DNA of 64,000 nt from Nocardioides sp. TRM66260-LWL (GTDB lineage Bacteria > Actinomycetota > Actinomycetes > Propionibacteriales > Nocardioidaceae), in the NCBI RefSeq assembly GCF_020075545.1, contig NZ_JAIQZK010000001.1, forward strand, positions 558,001 through 622,000, written 5' to 3'. Below are positions 44,903 to 53,194 of this stretch, one piece after another (position 1 is the stretch's first letter; each line of letters begins with the position of its first letter). Under the pieces are notes generated by a model. The model ran no database searches. It had not been told where the DNA came from and saw nothing but the letters and a program-made list of their open reading frames with translations. Made by a program: the position numbers and the translations under genes.

Positions 44903-46987
44903 ATGTCGATCGGGATGTCCGAGGAGCACGCCGACCTGGCCGAGAGCCTCCGCGGATGGGCTGCGGGTCTCGCGGGCGCCGACGTTGCCCGGGCGGCCGA
45001 GCACGAGCCGGACGAGGCGTTCTCCGCCACCTGGAAGGCCGTCGTCGAGATGGGCGTCGCCGCGATCGGGCTGCCCGAGTCGCTCGGCGGCTCGGACGGG
45101 ACGACGCTCGACGTCGCCGTCGCGCTCGAGGCGTGCGCGCACCACCTGGTGCCCGGACCGCTGCTCGGCACCGCCGCCGCGGCCCTGCTCGCCCCCGAGG
45201 CCGTCGGCGCGACCGTCGCCGCGGGCGGCTCGATCGGCCTCGCCACGCGTCCCGGCGGCCCGGTGTGGGACGCGGCGGGGGCCTCCTCCGTCGTGCTGCC
45301 CGACCCGGACGGCACGTGGTGGCTCGTGCCGTCCGCGGTGCTCGACCTGCGACCGGTGGTCGGCCTCGACCTCACCCGTCGCGCGGCGCCCGGCGTCGAC
45401 CTGCCGCTCGCCGACCTCCCGGACGCCGTCGCCCTGCCCGGGCTGGACGCCGCGCGGGTGCACCGGGTCGTCGTCACGCTGGCGGCGGCCGAGGCGGCCG
45501 GCGTGGCGCGCTGGTGCCTCGACACCGCGGTCGCCTACGCGAAGGTGCGCGAGCAGTTCGGGAGGCCGATCGGCGCGTTCCAGGCGGTCAAGCACCTGTG
45601 CGCGCAGATGCTCGAGACGGCCGAGGCGGTCACGGCCGCGGCGTGGGACGTCGCCGTCGCCTCCGCCGCGGGCGAGGAGCAGTGGGCGTTCGCAGCTGAC
45701 GTCGCCGCCATCACGTGCATGGAGGGCGCGGTCGAGAACGCCCGCACCGCCATCCAGGTGCTCGGCGGCATCGGCTTCACCTTCGAGCACGACGCCCACC
45801 TGTACTACCGGCGGGCCCAGGCGCTGCGCAGCCTCGTCGGCAGCCCCGACGACGCCGCCGTGCGCCTGGCCGACCGCGCCGCGGACGGCGTGCGGCGCCA
45901 GCTCGTCGTCGACCTCGAGGGGCGGGACGCCGAGGTGCGGCCGGCGGTCCGCGAGCAGGTCGCGGCGATCGCCGCGCTCCCGGAGCCCGAGCGGCGGGCC
46001 GCCCTGGCCGACGCCGGGCTGCTCGCCCCCCACTGGCCGGCGCCCTACGGACGCGACGCCGACGCCGTCGCGCAGCTGGTGATCGACGAGGAGCTCGCCG
46101 CGGCGGGCGTCGAGCGACCCGATCTGGTGATCGCCGGGTGGGCGCTCCCGACGATCATCGAGCACGGCACCGACGCCCAGCGCGAGCGGTTCGTCGCGCC
46201 GTCGCTGCGCGGCGAGCTCGTGTGGTGCCAGCTGTTCTCCGAGCCCGGCTCGGGCTCCGACCTGGCGTCCCTGCGCACCCGCGCGGAGCGGGTCGAGGGC
46301 GGCTGGGCGCTGACCGGCCAGAAGGTCTGGACGTCGCTCGCCGACCGCGCCGACTGGGGCATCTGCCTGGCCCGCACCGACCCCGACGCGCCCGCCCACC
46401 AGGGCATCACCTACTTCCTCGTCGACCTGCGCAGCCCGGGCATCGAGGTGCGCCCGCTGCGCGAGATGACCGGCGAGGCGCTGTTCAACGAGGTCTTCCT
46501 CGACGCCGTCTTCGTGCCCGACGAGCTGGTCGTCGCCCGGCCGGGTGACGGCTGGCGGCTGGCCCGCACCACGCTCGCCAACGAGCGCGTCGCCATGGGC
46601 AGCGCGCGGCTCGCGACGAGCACCGAGCGCGCCGTCGAGATCGCGGCCGCCGACGACCTCGGCGCCGTCGCCCGGGCCGCCGTCGGACGCTCGGTGGCGC
46701 TCTCGACCGTCTGCTCGCTGATCGGGCTGCGCTCCACCCTGCGCTCGCTCGCCGGGCACCGGCCGGGGGCGGAGTCGAGCGTGGCCAAGCTGCTCGGCGT
46801 GCGCAACCGGCAGGACGGTGCCGAGCTCGTCGTCGCCCTCGCCGGCGACCGCCTGGCCCTGCTCGGCGCCGACGCCCCGGACGTCTGGGAGATGCTCAAC
46901 ACCCGGTGCCTGTCCATCGCCGGCGGCACGACCCAGATCCTGCGCAACATCGCGGGCGAGCGGCTGCTCGGTCTGCCGCGCGGCTGA
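44903..46987 (+). CDS. Double-domain acyl-CoA dehydrogenase, FadE34/ChsE3-like
   Basis: 694 residues made of two acyl-CoA dehydrogenase units. The first (about 1-330) has AYAKVREQFGRPIGAFQAVKH and QVLGGIGFTFEHDAHLYYRR. The second (about 345-694) has FSEPGSGSDLASLRT, GQKVWTSLA and AGGTTQILRNIAGERLLGLPRG. FadE34 of mycobacteria has the same fused layout and is encoded next to kstR; it oxidises steroid acyl-CoA thioesters. GGAGGG precedes the ATG and a KstR-like operator overlaps the promoter. FAD enzyme passing electrons to ETF. Fadˇ-type paralogues such as FadE6 are the alternative. Confidence 0.82.
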   Translation: MSIGMSEEHADLAESLRGWAAGLAGADVARAAEHEPDEAFSATWKAVVEMGVAAIGLPESLGGSDGTTLDVAVALEACAHHLVPGPLLGTAAAALLAPEAVGATVAAGGSIGLATRPGGPVWDAAGASSVVLPDPDGTWWLVPSAVLDLRPVVGLDLTRRAAPGVDLPLADLPDAVALPGLDAARVHRVVVTLAAAEAAGVARWCLDTAVAYAKVREQFGRPIGAFQAVKHLCAQMLETAEAVTAAAWDVAVASAAGEEQWAFAADVAAITCMEGAVENARTAIQVLGGIGFTFEHDAHLYYRRAQALRSLVGSPDDAAVRLADRAADGVRRQLVVDLEGRDAEVRPAVREQVAAIAALPEPERRAALADAGLLAPHWPAPYGRDADAVAQLVIDEELAAAGVERPDLVIAGWALPTIIEHGTDAQRERFVAPSLRGELVWCQLFSEPGSGSDLASLRTRAERVEGGWALTGQKVWTSLADRADWGICLARTDPDAPAHQGITYFLVDLRSPGIEVRPLREMTGEALFNEVFLDAVFVPDELVVARPGDGWRLARTTLANERVAMGSARLATSTERAVEIAAADDLGAVARAAVGRSVALSTVCSLIGLRSTLRSLAGHRPGAESSVAKLLGVRNRQDGAELVVALAGDRLALLGADAPDVWEMLNTRCLSIAGGTTQILRNIAGERLLGLPRG

Positions 46988-47039
46988 GGCCCGGCGAGCG
47001 TCCGGAGACGGCCCGCCGGACGACTGGGGGAGGCCTGTC

Positions 47040-47381
47040 ATGCTGAGCGCCATGACGCGCGTCCGCGGCCTCTCGGCGGCCCTCCCGATCGTCCTGCTCG
47101 TGGCCGCCGGCGGTCTCGCCGGCTGCGCCGAGGAGCAGGCCACCGACCGCACGTCCTACGGCCGGGTCAGCCAGCTCGACCCGCCGTGCATCACGCCCGA
47201 GGGCGGCACGCAGCTGTGCTTCAGCGCGATGCAGGGCCAGCTCGACGACGTGAAGACCGGCGACTGCGTCGAGCTCCGCTCGCGGCCCGGCCAGGCCGGC
47301 GGGGTGCCGCCGATCATGACCATCCGGCCGATCCCGCCCTCGGGCGCCAACGGCGCCTGCGGTGCCGGTGCGCAGGGCTGA
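47040..47381 (+). CDS. Small lipoprotein of unknown function
   Basis: 113 residues. The signal peptide ends with lipobox GLAGC, and the mature part has three further cysteines (PPCITP, LCFSAMQ, GDCVELRS) and a final ANGACGAG. GGGGGAGG at 47026-47033 supports ATG 47040 over ATG 47052. Family not recognised. It lies 52 nt after the FadE34-like gene and overlaps the fucosyltransferase start by 20 nt. Confidence 0.65.
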   Translation: MLSAMTRVRGLSAALPIVLLVAAGGLAGCAEEQATDRTSYGRVSQLDPPCITPEGGTQLCFSAMQGQLDDVKTGDCVELRSRPGQAGGVPPIMTIRPIPPSGANGACGAGAQG

Positions 47382-48246
47382 GCCGCGGGCCGTCGTCCGC
47401 CTCGACGGCGGCTTCGGCAACCAGCTCTTCCAGTGGGCGGCCGCCCGGCTGCTGGAGCGGGAGCACGGCATGGCGGTCGTCGTCGACGCGCGCGCGAACG
47501 CGCGGCCGGGGCAGCGGGGCGACCAGCTCGGGCCGCTGGGACTGCACGACTGGCCGACCCGCACCCAAGGCGCCGTCTGGCGGGGCCTCCAGCGCACCGT
47601 CCCGACGCGGTTCTTCGACCCGGTCACGGCCCGCACCTGGGGGCTGCCGTGGCGGGTCGCCCGGACCCTGGCCGAGGCCGAGGACCTCGCACGCAGGGGA
47701 CGACCGCTGGTGCTGCACGGCTTCCTGCAGCAGCCGGACGACGTCGCCCGGCTGCTCGAGGCCGACCAGGACTCCCTCGTCGCGCTCCGCGACGCCATGG
47801 CCGGCCGGTCCCCGCTGGAGAGTCAGGCGTACGCGGCCGTGCACGTGCGGCGGGGCGACTACGTCTCGCACCCCGAGTACAGCCGCACGTTCGGCGTCTG
47901 CTCCGAGGACTACTACCTGCGCGCCCTCGAACGGCTGCACAGCCCGAGGCTGGTGATCGTCACCGACGACCCCGCCTGGGGTGAGGACTTCGCCCGCCGT
48001 GCCCGCCCGGACGGCGCGGTCGAGGTGGTCAGCGAGAGCCTGGCCTCCGACTTCGCGACCCTGGTCGGCGCCGAGGAGCTGGTGCTGTCGAACAGCACGT
48101 TCTCGTGGTGGGCGGCCCGCGCGTCACGGGCGTCGCAGGTGATCGCGCCGCGTCCGTGGCTCGAGGAGCCCACCCACGACCATCTCGCGCTGCCGGCCTG
48201 GTCCACGCTCTCCAAGCGCGACGGTCAGCCGGTCGCCGACTCCTGA
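47362..48246 (+). CDS. Alpha-1,2-fucosyltransferase-like GT11 enzyme
   Basis: 294 residues. The GT11 pattern is clear: VRLDGGFGNQLFQWAAARLL at the N terminus, HVRRGDYV (GDP-fucose-binding) and LSNSTFSWWAA near the end. It would add fucose or a similar deoxysugar to a surface glycan. GTG 47362 overlaps the lipoprotein gene; GTG 47368 is an alternative. No other fucose genes are near, and it converges with the hydrolase gene (22-nt overlap). Its presence between steroid genes is unexpected. Confidence 0.82.
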   Translation: MPVRRAEPRAVVRLDGGFGNQLFQWAAARLLEREHGMAVVVDARANARPGQRGDQLGPLGLHDWPTRTQGAVWRGLQRTVPTRFFDPVTARTWGLPWRVARTLAEAEDLARRGRPLVLHGFLQQPDDVARLLEADQDSLVALRDAMAGRSPLESQAYAAVHVRRGDYVSHPEYSRTFGVCSEDYYLRALERLHSPRLVIVTDDPAWGEDFARRARPDGAVEVVSESLASDFATLVGAEELVLSNSTFSWWAARASRASQVIAPRPWLEEPTHDHLALPAWSTLSKRDGQPVADS

Positions 48247-49481
48247 CGCGCCCGGCGCCAGCCGTTCCAGTGCCAGTGCAGGTACCGGTCGATCGCCCGC
48301 ACGACGTGCGCGGAGCGGATCGAGGGGAAGACGTCGAAGGCGTGCTGCGCCCCGGGCAGCTCGGCGTAGACGACCGTCCGGCGTGAGACCCGGCGCAGCT
48401 CGCGGGCGAACATCCGGGCCTGGTCGACGCCCACGAGGGTGTCGCGGGAGCCGTGGACGAGCAGGAAGTCGGGAGCGTCCTCGGTGATCCGCAGGATCGG
48501 CGAGGCGTCCTCGAAGACCTCCGGGGCGTCGGCGAACCGCCGCTGGAAGACGCGCGGCGCCAGGAACCGGTCGCGCATCAGCTCCGCGGAGCGCAGGCCG
48601 GTGGAGCCGGCCATGTCGTAGACGCCGTAGTGCGGAGCGGCCACGGCGATCGAGGTGTCGGCGTCCTCGAAGCCGGGCTGGAAGGCGGGGTCGTTGGGCG
48701 TCAGCGCCGCCAGGGCCGCGAGGTGGCCGCCGGCCGACCCGCCGGTGATCGCCAGGTACTCCGGGTCGCCGCCGTAGTCCGCGATCGTCTCGCGGATCCA
48801 CGCGATCGCCCGCTTCACGTCGACGACGTGCGCCGGCCAGGCCGCGCGCGGGCTGAGCCGGTAGTTGATCGCGACGCACACCCAGCCCTTGGCGGCCAGG
48901 TGGCGCATGAGCGGGAGGCCCTGCTGCTCCTTCTCGCCGATGCTCCAGCCGCCGCCGTGCACCTGCAGCAGCACCGGCGCCCCGGTGACCGGCGGACCGT
49001 CGGGGAAGTAGACGTCGAGCCGTCCGCGCTTGCCGTGCTCGGGCGCGTAGGCGACGTTGCGCGCGACCCGCACGCCGGTGGTGCGCTGACGGAACGGGTT
49101 GACCAGCGCGCGCCACGGGGTGGCGAGCTCGGCCGGCGTCGGCGCGGCGTCGAGCTGCTTGACGTAGTCGACGCCGAGCCCCTCCACCAGGGCGTCCTCG
49201 AGGTCGCCCCGCGCGCGGCGGCTCTGCTCGATCAGGAACGCCAGGCCGGCGGCGCTGCCGGCGGCCAGGCCGAGCGCCGTGCGGTCGCGCGGGGTCAGCC
49301 GCGACGGGCGGGCGGCGTGCACCGCGACGTCGGCCGCCGTGACGGCGAGGACGTGCGGCGCGAGCTCGCCCACCAGCCAGCCCGCGAAGAACGCCGGGAT
49401 GCCGGCCCGGAAGCCCGGCACCGGCCGGACGGCGTTGGCCACGAGGGCGGCGGTGACGGCTTGGCGGCGCAGGAAGGGCAC
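48225..49481 (-). CDS. Membrane-anchored alpha/beta hydrolase, HSL-type esterase
   Basis: 418 residues. The first 100 have hydrophobic stretches (GIPAFFAGWLVGELAPHVLA; TALGLAAGSAAGLAFLI). The hydrolase domain has the oxyanion motif HGGGWSIG, nucleophile GGSAGG, catalytic Asp in VHGSRDTLVG and His in GAQHAFDVF. Likely cleaves a lipid or steroid ester at the membrane. GTG start 43 nt from the KstR-like box it shares with the divergent igr-like operon, which favours a steroid link. Substrate not proven. Confidence 0.83.
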   Translation of the reverse strand: MPFLRRQAVTAALVANAVRPVPGFRAGIPAFFAGWLVGELAPHVLAVTAADVAVHAARPSRLTPRDRTALGLAAGSAAGLAFLIEQSRRARGDLEDALVEGLGVDYVKQLDAAPTPAELATPWRALVNPFRQRTTGVRVARNVAYAPEHGKRGRLDVYFPDGPPVTGAPVLLQVHGGGWSIGEKEQQGLPLMRHLAAKGWVCVAINYRLSPRAAWPAHVVDVKRAIAWIRETIADYGGDPEYLAITGGSAGGHLAALAALTPNDPAFQPGFEDADTSIAVAAPHYGVYDMAGSTGLRSAELMRDRFLAPRVFQRRFADAPEVFEDASPILRITEDAPDFLLVHGSRDTLVGVDQARMFARELRRVSRRTVVYAELPGAQHAFDVFPSIRSAHVVRAIDRYLHWHWNGWRRARQESATG

Positions 49482-49523
49482 GTCGGGGAGCCTACGGGGG
49501 AGACGAACGCCACCTCCATGCGG

Positions 49524-49537
49524 TAGAACACGTTACA
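49524..49537. promoter_or_regulatory. KstR-like operator before the side-chain operon
   Basis: TAGAACACGTTACA fits TNNAACNNGTTNNA fully. It sits between the divergent hydrolase (start 49481) and GTG 49580. Confidence 0.78.
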
Positions 49538-49579
49538 GTTTTGCGTCAGTCGAGGAACCCCGAGCCGGAGGAGCGCAGC

Positions 49580-51817
49580 GTGTCCATCGCCAGCCCCGTC
49601 AGTCCCAGCCCCGCGCCCGCCGACCTGCCGCCGCTCGTCGACGGCTACGACCCCGCCGCGCACGCCGAGTCGGTGGCCGACGTCCGCGCGGTCGTCGCCG
49701 AGGCGCTCGCCCGCGAGGTCGACTGGGCGGGCCTGGCCGCGGCCGGGCTGCTCTCCCTGCCCGTGCCCGTCGACCACGGCGGCGAGGGCTTCGGGCTGAT
49801 CGAGACCGCCGTCCTCCTGCGCGAGCTGGGCGCCCGCGCCGTCCACCTGCCGGTGTGGGAGGCGCTCGCCTGCGCCGTCCCGACGCTCGCCGCCCACGGC
49901 ACCCCCGAGCAGCAGGCCCGCTGGCTGCCCGGCATCGCCACCGGCGAGCACCTGCTCTCCCCGGCCCTGCGCGAGCCGGGCCGCGGGGCGTCGGTCGAGC
50001 CGGCCACCGTCTACCGCGACGGCGTCGTCACGGGCCGCAAGATCGGCGTCACCCAGGCCGGCGCGGCCGCGCGCCTGCTCGTCACCGCGCTCGACGGCGA
50101 CCGTCCGGTCGTGGTGCTCGTCGACCCGGCCGGCCCGGGCGTCACCCTGCTCGAGGGCGCCACCTCCGCCGGCACCGGCGCGCACACCGTCGTCATGGAC
50201 GCCGCCCCGGCCGAGCCGCTGGGCCCGGGGGCCGCGGCCACCCTGGTCGCCCACGCGATCGCCGGACGCTGCGCGCAGGCCGCGGGCGTCCTGGCCGGCG
50301 CCCGCGACCTCACGGCCGCCTACGTCAAGCAGCGGCGCCAGTTCGACCGCGCGCTCGCGGAGTTCCAGGCCGTGGCCATGCAGATCGCCGACGTGTACGT
50401 GGCCGCCCGCACTGCCGACCTGGTGGCCGAGAACGCCGTCTGGCGCGTCGCGGCCGGGCTCCCCGCCGCCGACGACCTCGCCGTCGCGGCCGCCTGGATC
50501 TGCCAGGAGGGCCCCACCGCCGTGCGCACCTGCCACCACCTGCACGGCGGCATGGGCGTCGACACCACCTACCCGCTGCACCGGTACTCGGCCTGGATGT
50601 GCGACCTCGTCCACGACCTCGCGACCCGCGCCGCCGACGTCCCGCTGGAGTCGGAGGCGGCCCGCAACCTCGAGCTCACCGCCGCGCAGCGCGCCCTCAA
50701 GGCCGAGGTGCGCGCCTACTTCGCCGGGATGGCCGACCACAACGAGCACCGCGACATGGCGCTCGACCGCCACGGCGAGACCTACCAGCGGATCGTGCGG
50801 CAGATGGGCCGGGACGGCTGGATGGGCGTCGGCTGGCCGGTCGAGTACGGCGGCCGCGGGCTCGGGGAGGTCGAGCAGACGATCTTCGCCAACGAGGCGC
50901 AGTACGCCGACGTGCACCTGCCGGCCGTCACGCTGCAGACCGTCGGGCCGACCCTGATCCGGTACGGCACCGAGAAGCAGAAGGAGATGTTCCTCGAGCG
51001 GATCCTGCAGGGCGACGTGCACTTCGCGATCGGCTACTCCGAGCCCGACGCCGGCACCGACCTCGCCTCGCTGCGCACCACCGCGCGCCGCGAGGGCGAC
51101 CACTACGTCGTCAACGGCCAGAAGCTGTGGACGACGGGCGGCCACCAGGCCGACTACCTGTGGCTCGCGGTGCGCACCGACCCCGACGCCCCGAAGCACA
51201 AGGGCATCTCGATCCTCATCGTCGACACCCGCGACCCCGGGTACACCCACACGCCGATCATCACCGCCGACGGCTCCCACCACGTCAACGCCACCTACTT
51301 CAACGACGTGCGCGTGCCGGTCGACATGCTGGTGGGCGAGGAGAACCAGGGCTGGCGGCTGCTGACCACCCAGCTCAACCACGAGCGCGTCATGCTCGGC
51401 CCGGCGGGCCGGATCGAGGGCCTGCGCGACCGCGTCGTCGCGTGGGCGCGCGCCGCCGGCGTGCTCGAGCACGACGACGTCCGCGCGACCCTCGGCCGCG
51501 TCACCACCGTCTGCCGGGTCAACGAGCTGCTCAACTGGGAGGTCGCGCGGGCCGCCGCGTCCGGCGACCCCGACGTCGCGGACGCCTCCGCCTCCAAGGT
51601 CTTCGCCTCCGAGCAGGTGCAGCACCTGCTGGCCGAGCTGATCGCCCTCGTCCAGCGCCACGGCGACCCCGCCGAGCCGGCCACCCGGACGCTGCTGGAG
51701 TACCTCGACGCCCAGGGCAAGCGGAACCTCGTGCTCACCTTCGGCGGCGGGGTCAACGAGGTGCAGCGCGAGCTGATCGCGATGTTCGGCCTCGGGCTGC
51801 CGCGGGTGCCCCGGTGA
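49580..51817 (+). CDS. Fused ChsE2-ChsE1 (FadE28-FadE29-like) acyl-CoA dehydrogenase
   Basis: 745 residues combining two acyl-CoA dehydrogenase chains. The N-terminal half (about 20-365) is FadE28/ChsE2-like (VKQRRQFDRALAEFQAVAMQ; HHLHGGMGVDTTYPLHRYS). The C-terminal half (about 375-745) is FadE29/ChsE1-like (IGYSEPDAGTDLASLRT; GQKLWTTGGHQADYLW; GGGVNEVQRELIAMFGLGLP). In M. tuberculosis these are two proteins forming an alpha2-beta2 enzyme that dehydrogenates 3-oxo-4-pregnene-20-carboxyl-CoA; here they are one. SD CCGGAGGAG fixes GTG 49580. KstR-like site upstream. Stop overlaps the next GTG. Confidence 0.88.
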   Translation: MSIASPVSPSPAPADLPPLVDGYDPAAHAESVADVRAVVAEALAREVDWAGLAAAGLLSLPVPVDHGGEGFGLIETAVLLRELGARAVHLPVWEALACAVPTLAAHGTPEQQARWLPGIATGEHLLSPALREPGRGASVEPATVYRDGVVTGRKIGVTQAGAAARLLVTALDGDRPVVVLVDPAGPGVTLLEGATSAGTGAHTVVMDAAPAEPLGPGAAATLVAHAIAGRCAQAAGVLAGARDLTAAYVKQRRQFDRALAEFQAVAMQIADVYVAARTADLVAENAVWRVAAGLPAADDLAVAAAWICQEGPTAVRTCHHLHGGMGVDTTYPLHRYSAWMCDLVHDLATRAADVPLESEAARNLELTAAQRALKAEVRAYFAGMADHNEHRDMALDRHGETYQRIVRQMGRDGWMGVGWPVEYGGRGLGEVEQTIFANEAQYADVHLPAVTLQTVGPTLIRYGTEKQKEMFLERILQGDVHFAIGYSEPDAGTDLASLRTTARREGDHYVVNGQKLWTTGGHQADYLWLAVRTDPDAPKHKGISILIVDTRDPGYTHTPIITADGSHHVNATYFNDVRVPVDMLVGEENQGWRLLTTQLNHERVMLGPAGRIEGLRDRVVAWARAAGVLEHDDVRATLGRVTTVCRVNELLNWEVARAAASGDPDVADASASKVFASEQVQHLLAELIALVQRHGDPAEPATRTLLEYLDAQGKRNLVLTFGGGVNEVQRELIAMFGLGLPRVPR

Positions 51818-52356
51818 CCGCCACCGGGGTCCCCCCGGTCGAGCTCGTCGCGCCTGATGTGCACGCGCACGTGCTCGCCGAGGCCGAGCGGATCCGCGGG
51901 CTGGGCGAGGCCGCCGAGCGGTGGGCCCGCGACGAGGTCAACCAGCCGCGCATCGACGACTGGCTCGAGGCGATGGGCGTCACCAACCCGCGCTGGAAGC
52001 AGGGCGAGGCACCGCCGGCGATGGCGCAGGTGTGGACCATGTACGGGCTGGGCGGGCGTCCGCCGGCCGACGACCCGCTGCACGGGATGATGCAGGTGCT
52101 CACCGAGGCCGGCTTCACCGCCGTGCTGGGCACCAACTGCGAGCAGGAGTACCACCGGCCGCTCCGCGTGGGGGAGCGGGTGCGGGTGACCACCGCGCTG
52201 GAGTCCGTCGTCGGGCCCAAGGCCACCGGCATGGGCGTCGGCTACTTCGTCACCTCCCGCAACACCTGGTACGTCGGGGAGGGCCCGGGCGCCGAGGTCG
52301 TCGCGACGATGCTCTTCCGGGTGCTGAAGTTCGTGCCGAAGGGCGCCGCCGGATGA
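51814..52356 (+). CDS. ChsH2 hydratase MaoC-like part, separate polypeptide
   Basis: 180 residues corresponding to the N-terminal half of mycobacterial ChsH2, a FAS1_DH/MaoC-like hot-dog domain (INDWLEAMG-like IDDWLEAMGVTNPRW; TNCEQEYHRPLRVGERVRV; MLFRVLKFVP). With ChsH1 it should hydrate the C17 side-chain enoyl-CoA. In M. tuberculosis the DUF35 domain is on the same chain; here it is encoded separately by the next, overlapping gene (ATGA). GTG start overlaps the dehydrogenase stop. Confidence 0.87.
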   Translation: MTATGVPPVELVAPDVHAHVLAEAERIRGLGEAAERWARDEVNQPRIDDWLEAMGVTNPRWKQGEAPPAMAQVWTMYGLGGRPPADDPLHGMMQVLTEAGFTAVLGTNCEQEYHRPLRVGERVRVTTALESVVGPKATGMGVGYFVTSRNTWYVGEGPGAEVVATMLFRVLKFVPKGAAG

Positions 52357-52751
52357 GCGCCGTGCGGCCGATGGCCAACCGCGACACGCAGTTCTTCTGG
52401 GACGGCGCGCTGGCCGGCGAGCTGCGCCTCCAGCGATGCGAGGCGTGCGGCGCCCTGCGGCACCCCCCGGGCCCGGTCTGCCCGGACTGCGGCGCGCTCG
52501 AGCGCGGCCACGTCGTCGCGTCCGGACGCGGCACCGTGTACTCCTACGTGATCCACCGGCATCCCCCGGTGCCGGGCAAGGAGCTGCCGATCCTGCTCGC
52601 CGTCATCGACCTCGAGGAGGGTCCGCGGATGGTCGGCGAGATCGTCGACCTGCCGGAGGACGAGCTCGTCATCGGCCTGCCGGTGCGGGTCGACTTCCGG
52701 GCCGTCGACGACGAGCTGTCCCTCCCCGTCTGGCGGAAGGCCGACGCATGA
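52353..52751 (+). CDS. DUF35/OB-fold zinc-ribbon protein (ChsH2 C-terminal part)
   Basis: 132 residues. The rubredoxin-like zinc ribbon is RCEACGALRHPPGPVCPDCG (C-x2-C-x10-C-x2-C), followed by an OB-fold (GTVYSYVIHRHPPVPG; PVRVDFRAVDDELSLPVWR). In related systems the DUF35 domain of ChsH2 binds Ltp2 and is needed for its aldolase activity. Here it is free-standing between the MaoC part and ChsH1, overlapping both by 4 nt. It is probably the bridge between hydratase and aldolase. Confidence 0.9.
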   Translation: MSAVRPMANRDTQFFWDGALAGELRLQRCEACGALRHPPGPVCPDCGALERGHVVASGRGTVYSYVIHRHPPVPGKELPILLAVIDLEEGPRMVGEIVDLPEDELVIGLPVRVDFRAVDDELSLPVWRKADA

Positions 52752-53194
52752 CCACCACCCCCGTCCCGTCCGCGCTCGAGGTCGGCACCGCGCTGCCCGC
52801 CTGGGAGCTGCCGCTGACGCCGACGCTGATCGTGTCCACGGCGATCGCGACGCGCGACTTCCAGGACGTCCACCACGACCGCGACCGCGCCCAGGCGGCC
52901 GGCTCACAGGACGTCTTCATGAACATCCTCACCTCCACCGCGCTGTGCCAGCGCTACGTCGAGGACTCCCTCGGCCACGACGTCGAGATCCGCGCCATCG
53001 CGATCCGCCTCGGCGCCCCGGCCTACCCCTACGACACGCTGACCTTCACCGGCGAGGTCGCCGAGGTCGGCGAGGACGAGGTGGTGCTGGAGGTCGCCGG
53101 CGCGGTGTCGCTCGGCGCGCACGTGATCGGCACCGTCCGGCTCGCACGGCAGGCAGGACGGGCCGGCGGGGCCGGCGGGGGCGTCGTCCGATGA
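52748..53194 (+). CDS. ChsH1-like MaoC hydratase subunit
   Basis: 148 residues, single hot-dog MaoC domain. FQDVHHDRDRAQAAG carries the D-x4-H type catalytic site, and MNILTSTALCQRYVEDSLG the conserved central helix. In mycobacteria ChsH1 supplies the catalytic residues of the ChsH1-ChsH2 enoyl-CoA hydratase. ATG overlaps the DUF35 stop and its own stop overlaps the Ltp2 ATG. The last 20 residues are a Gly/Ala/Arg tail. Confidence 0.88.
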   Translation: MTTTPVPSALEVGTALPAWELPLTPTLIVSTAIATRDFQDVHHDRDRAQAAGSQDVFMNILTSTALCQRYVEDSLGHDVEIRAIAIRLGAPAYPYDTLTFTGEVAEVGEDEVVLEVAGAVSLGAHVIGTVRLARQAGRAGGAGGGVVR

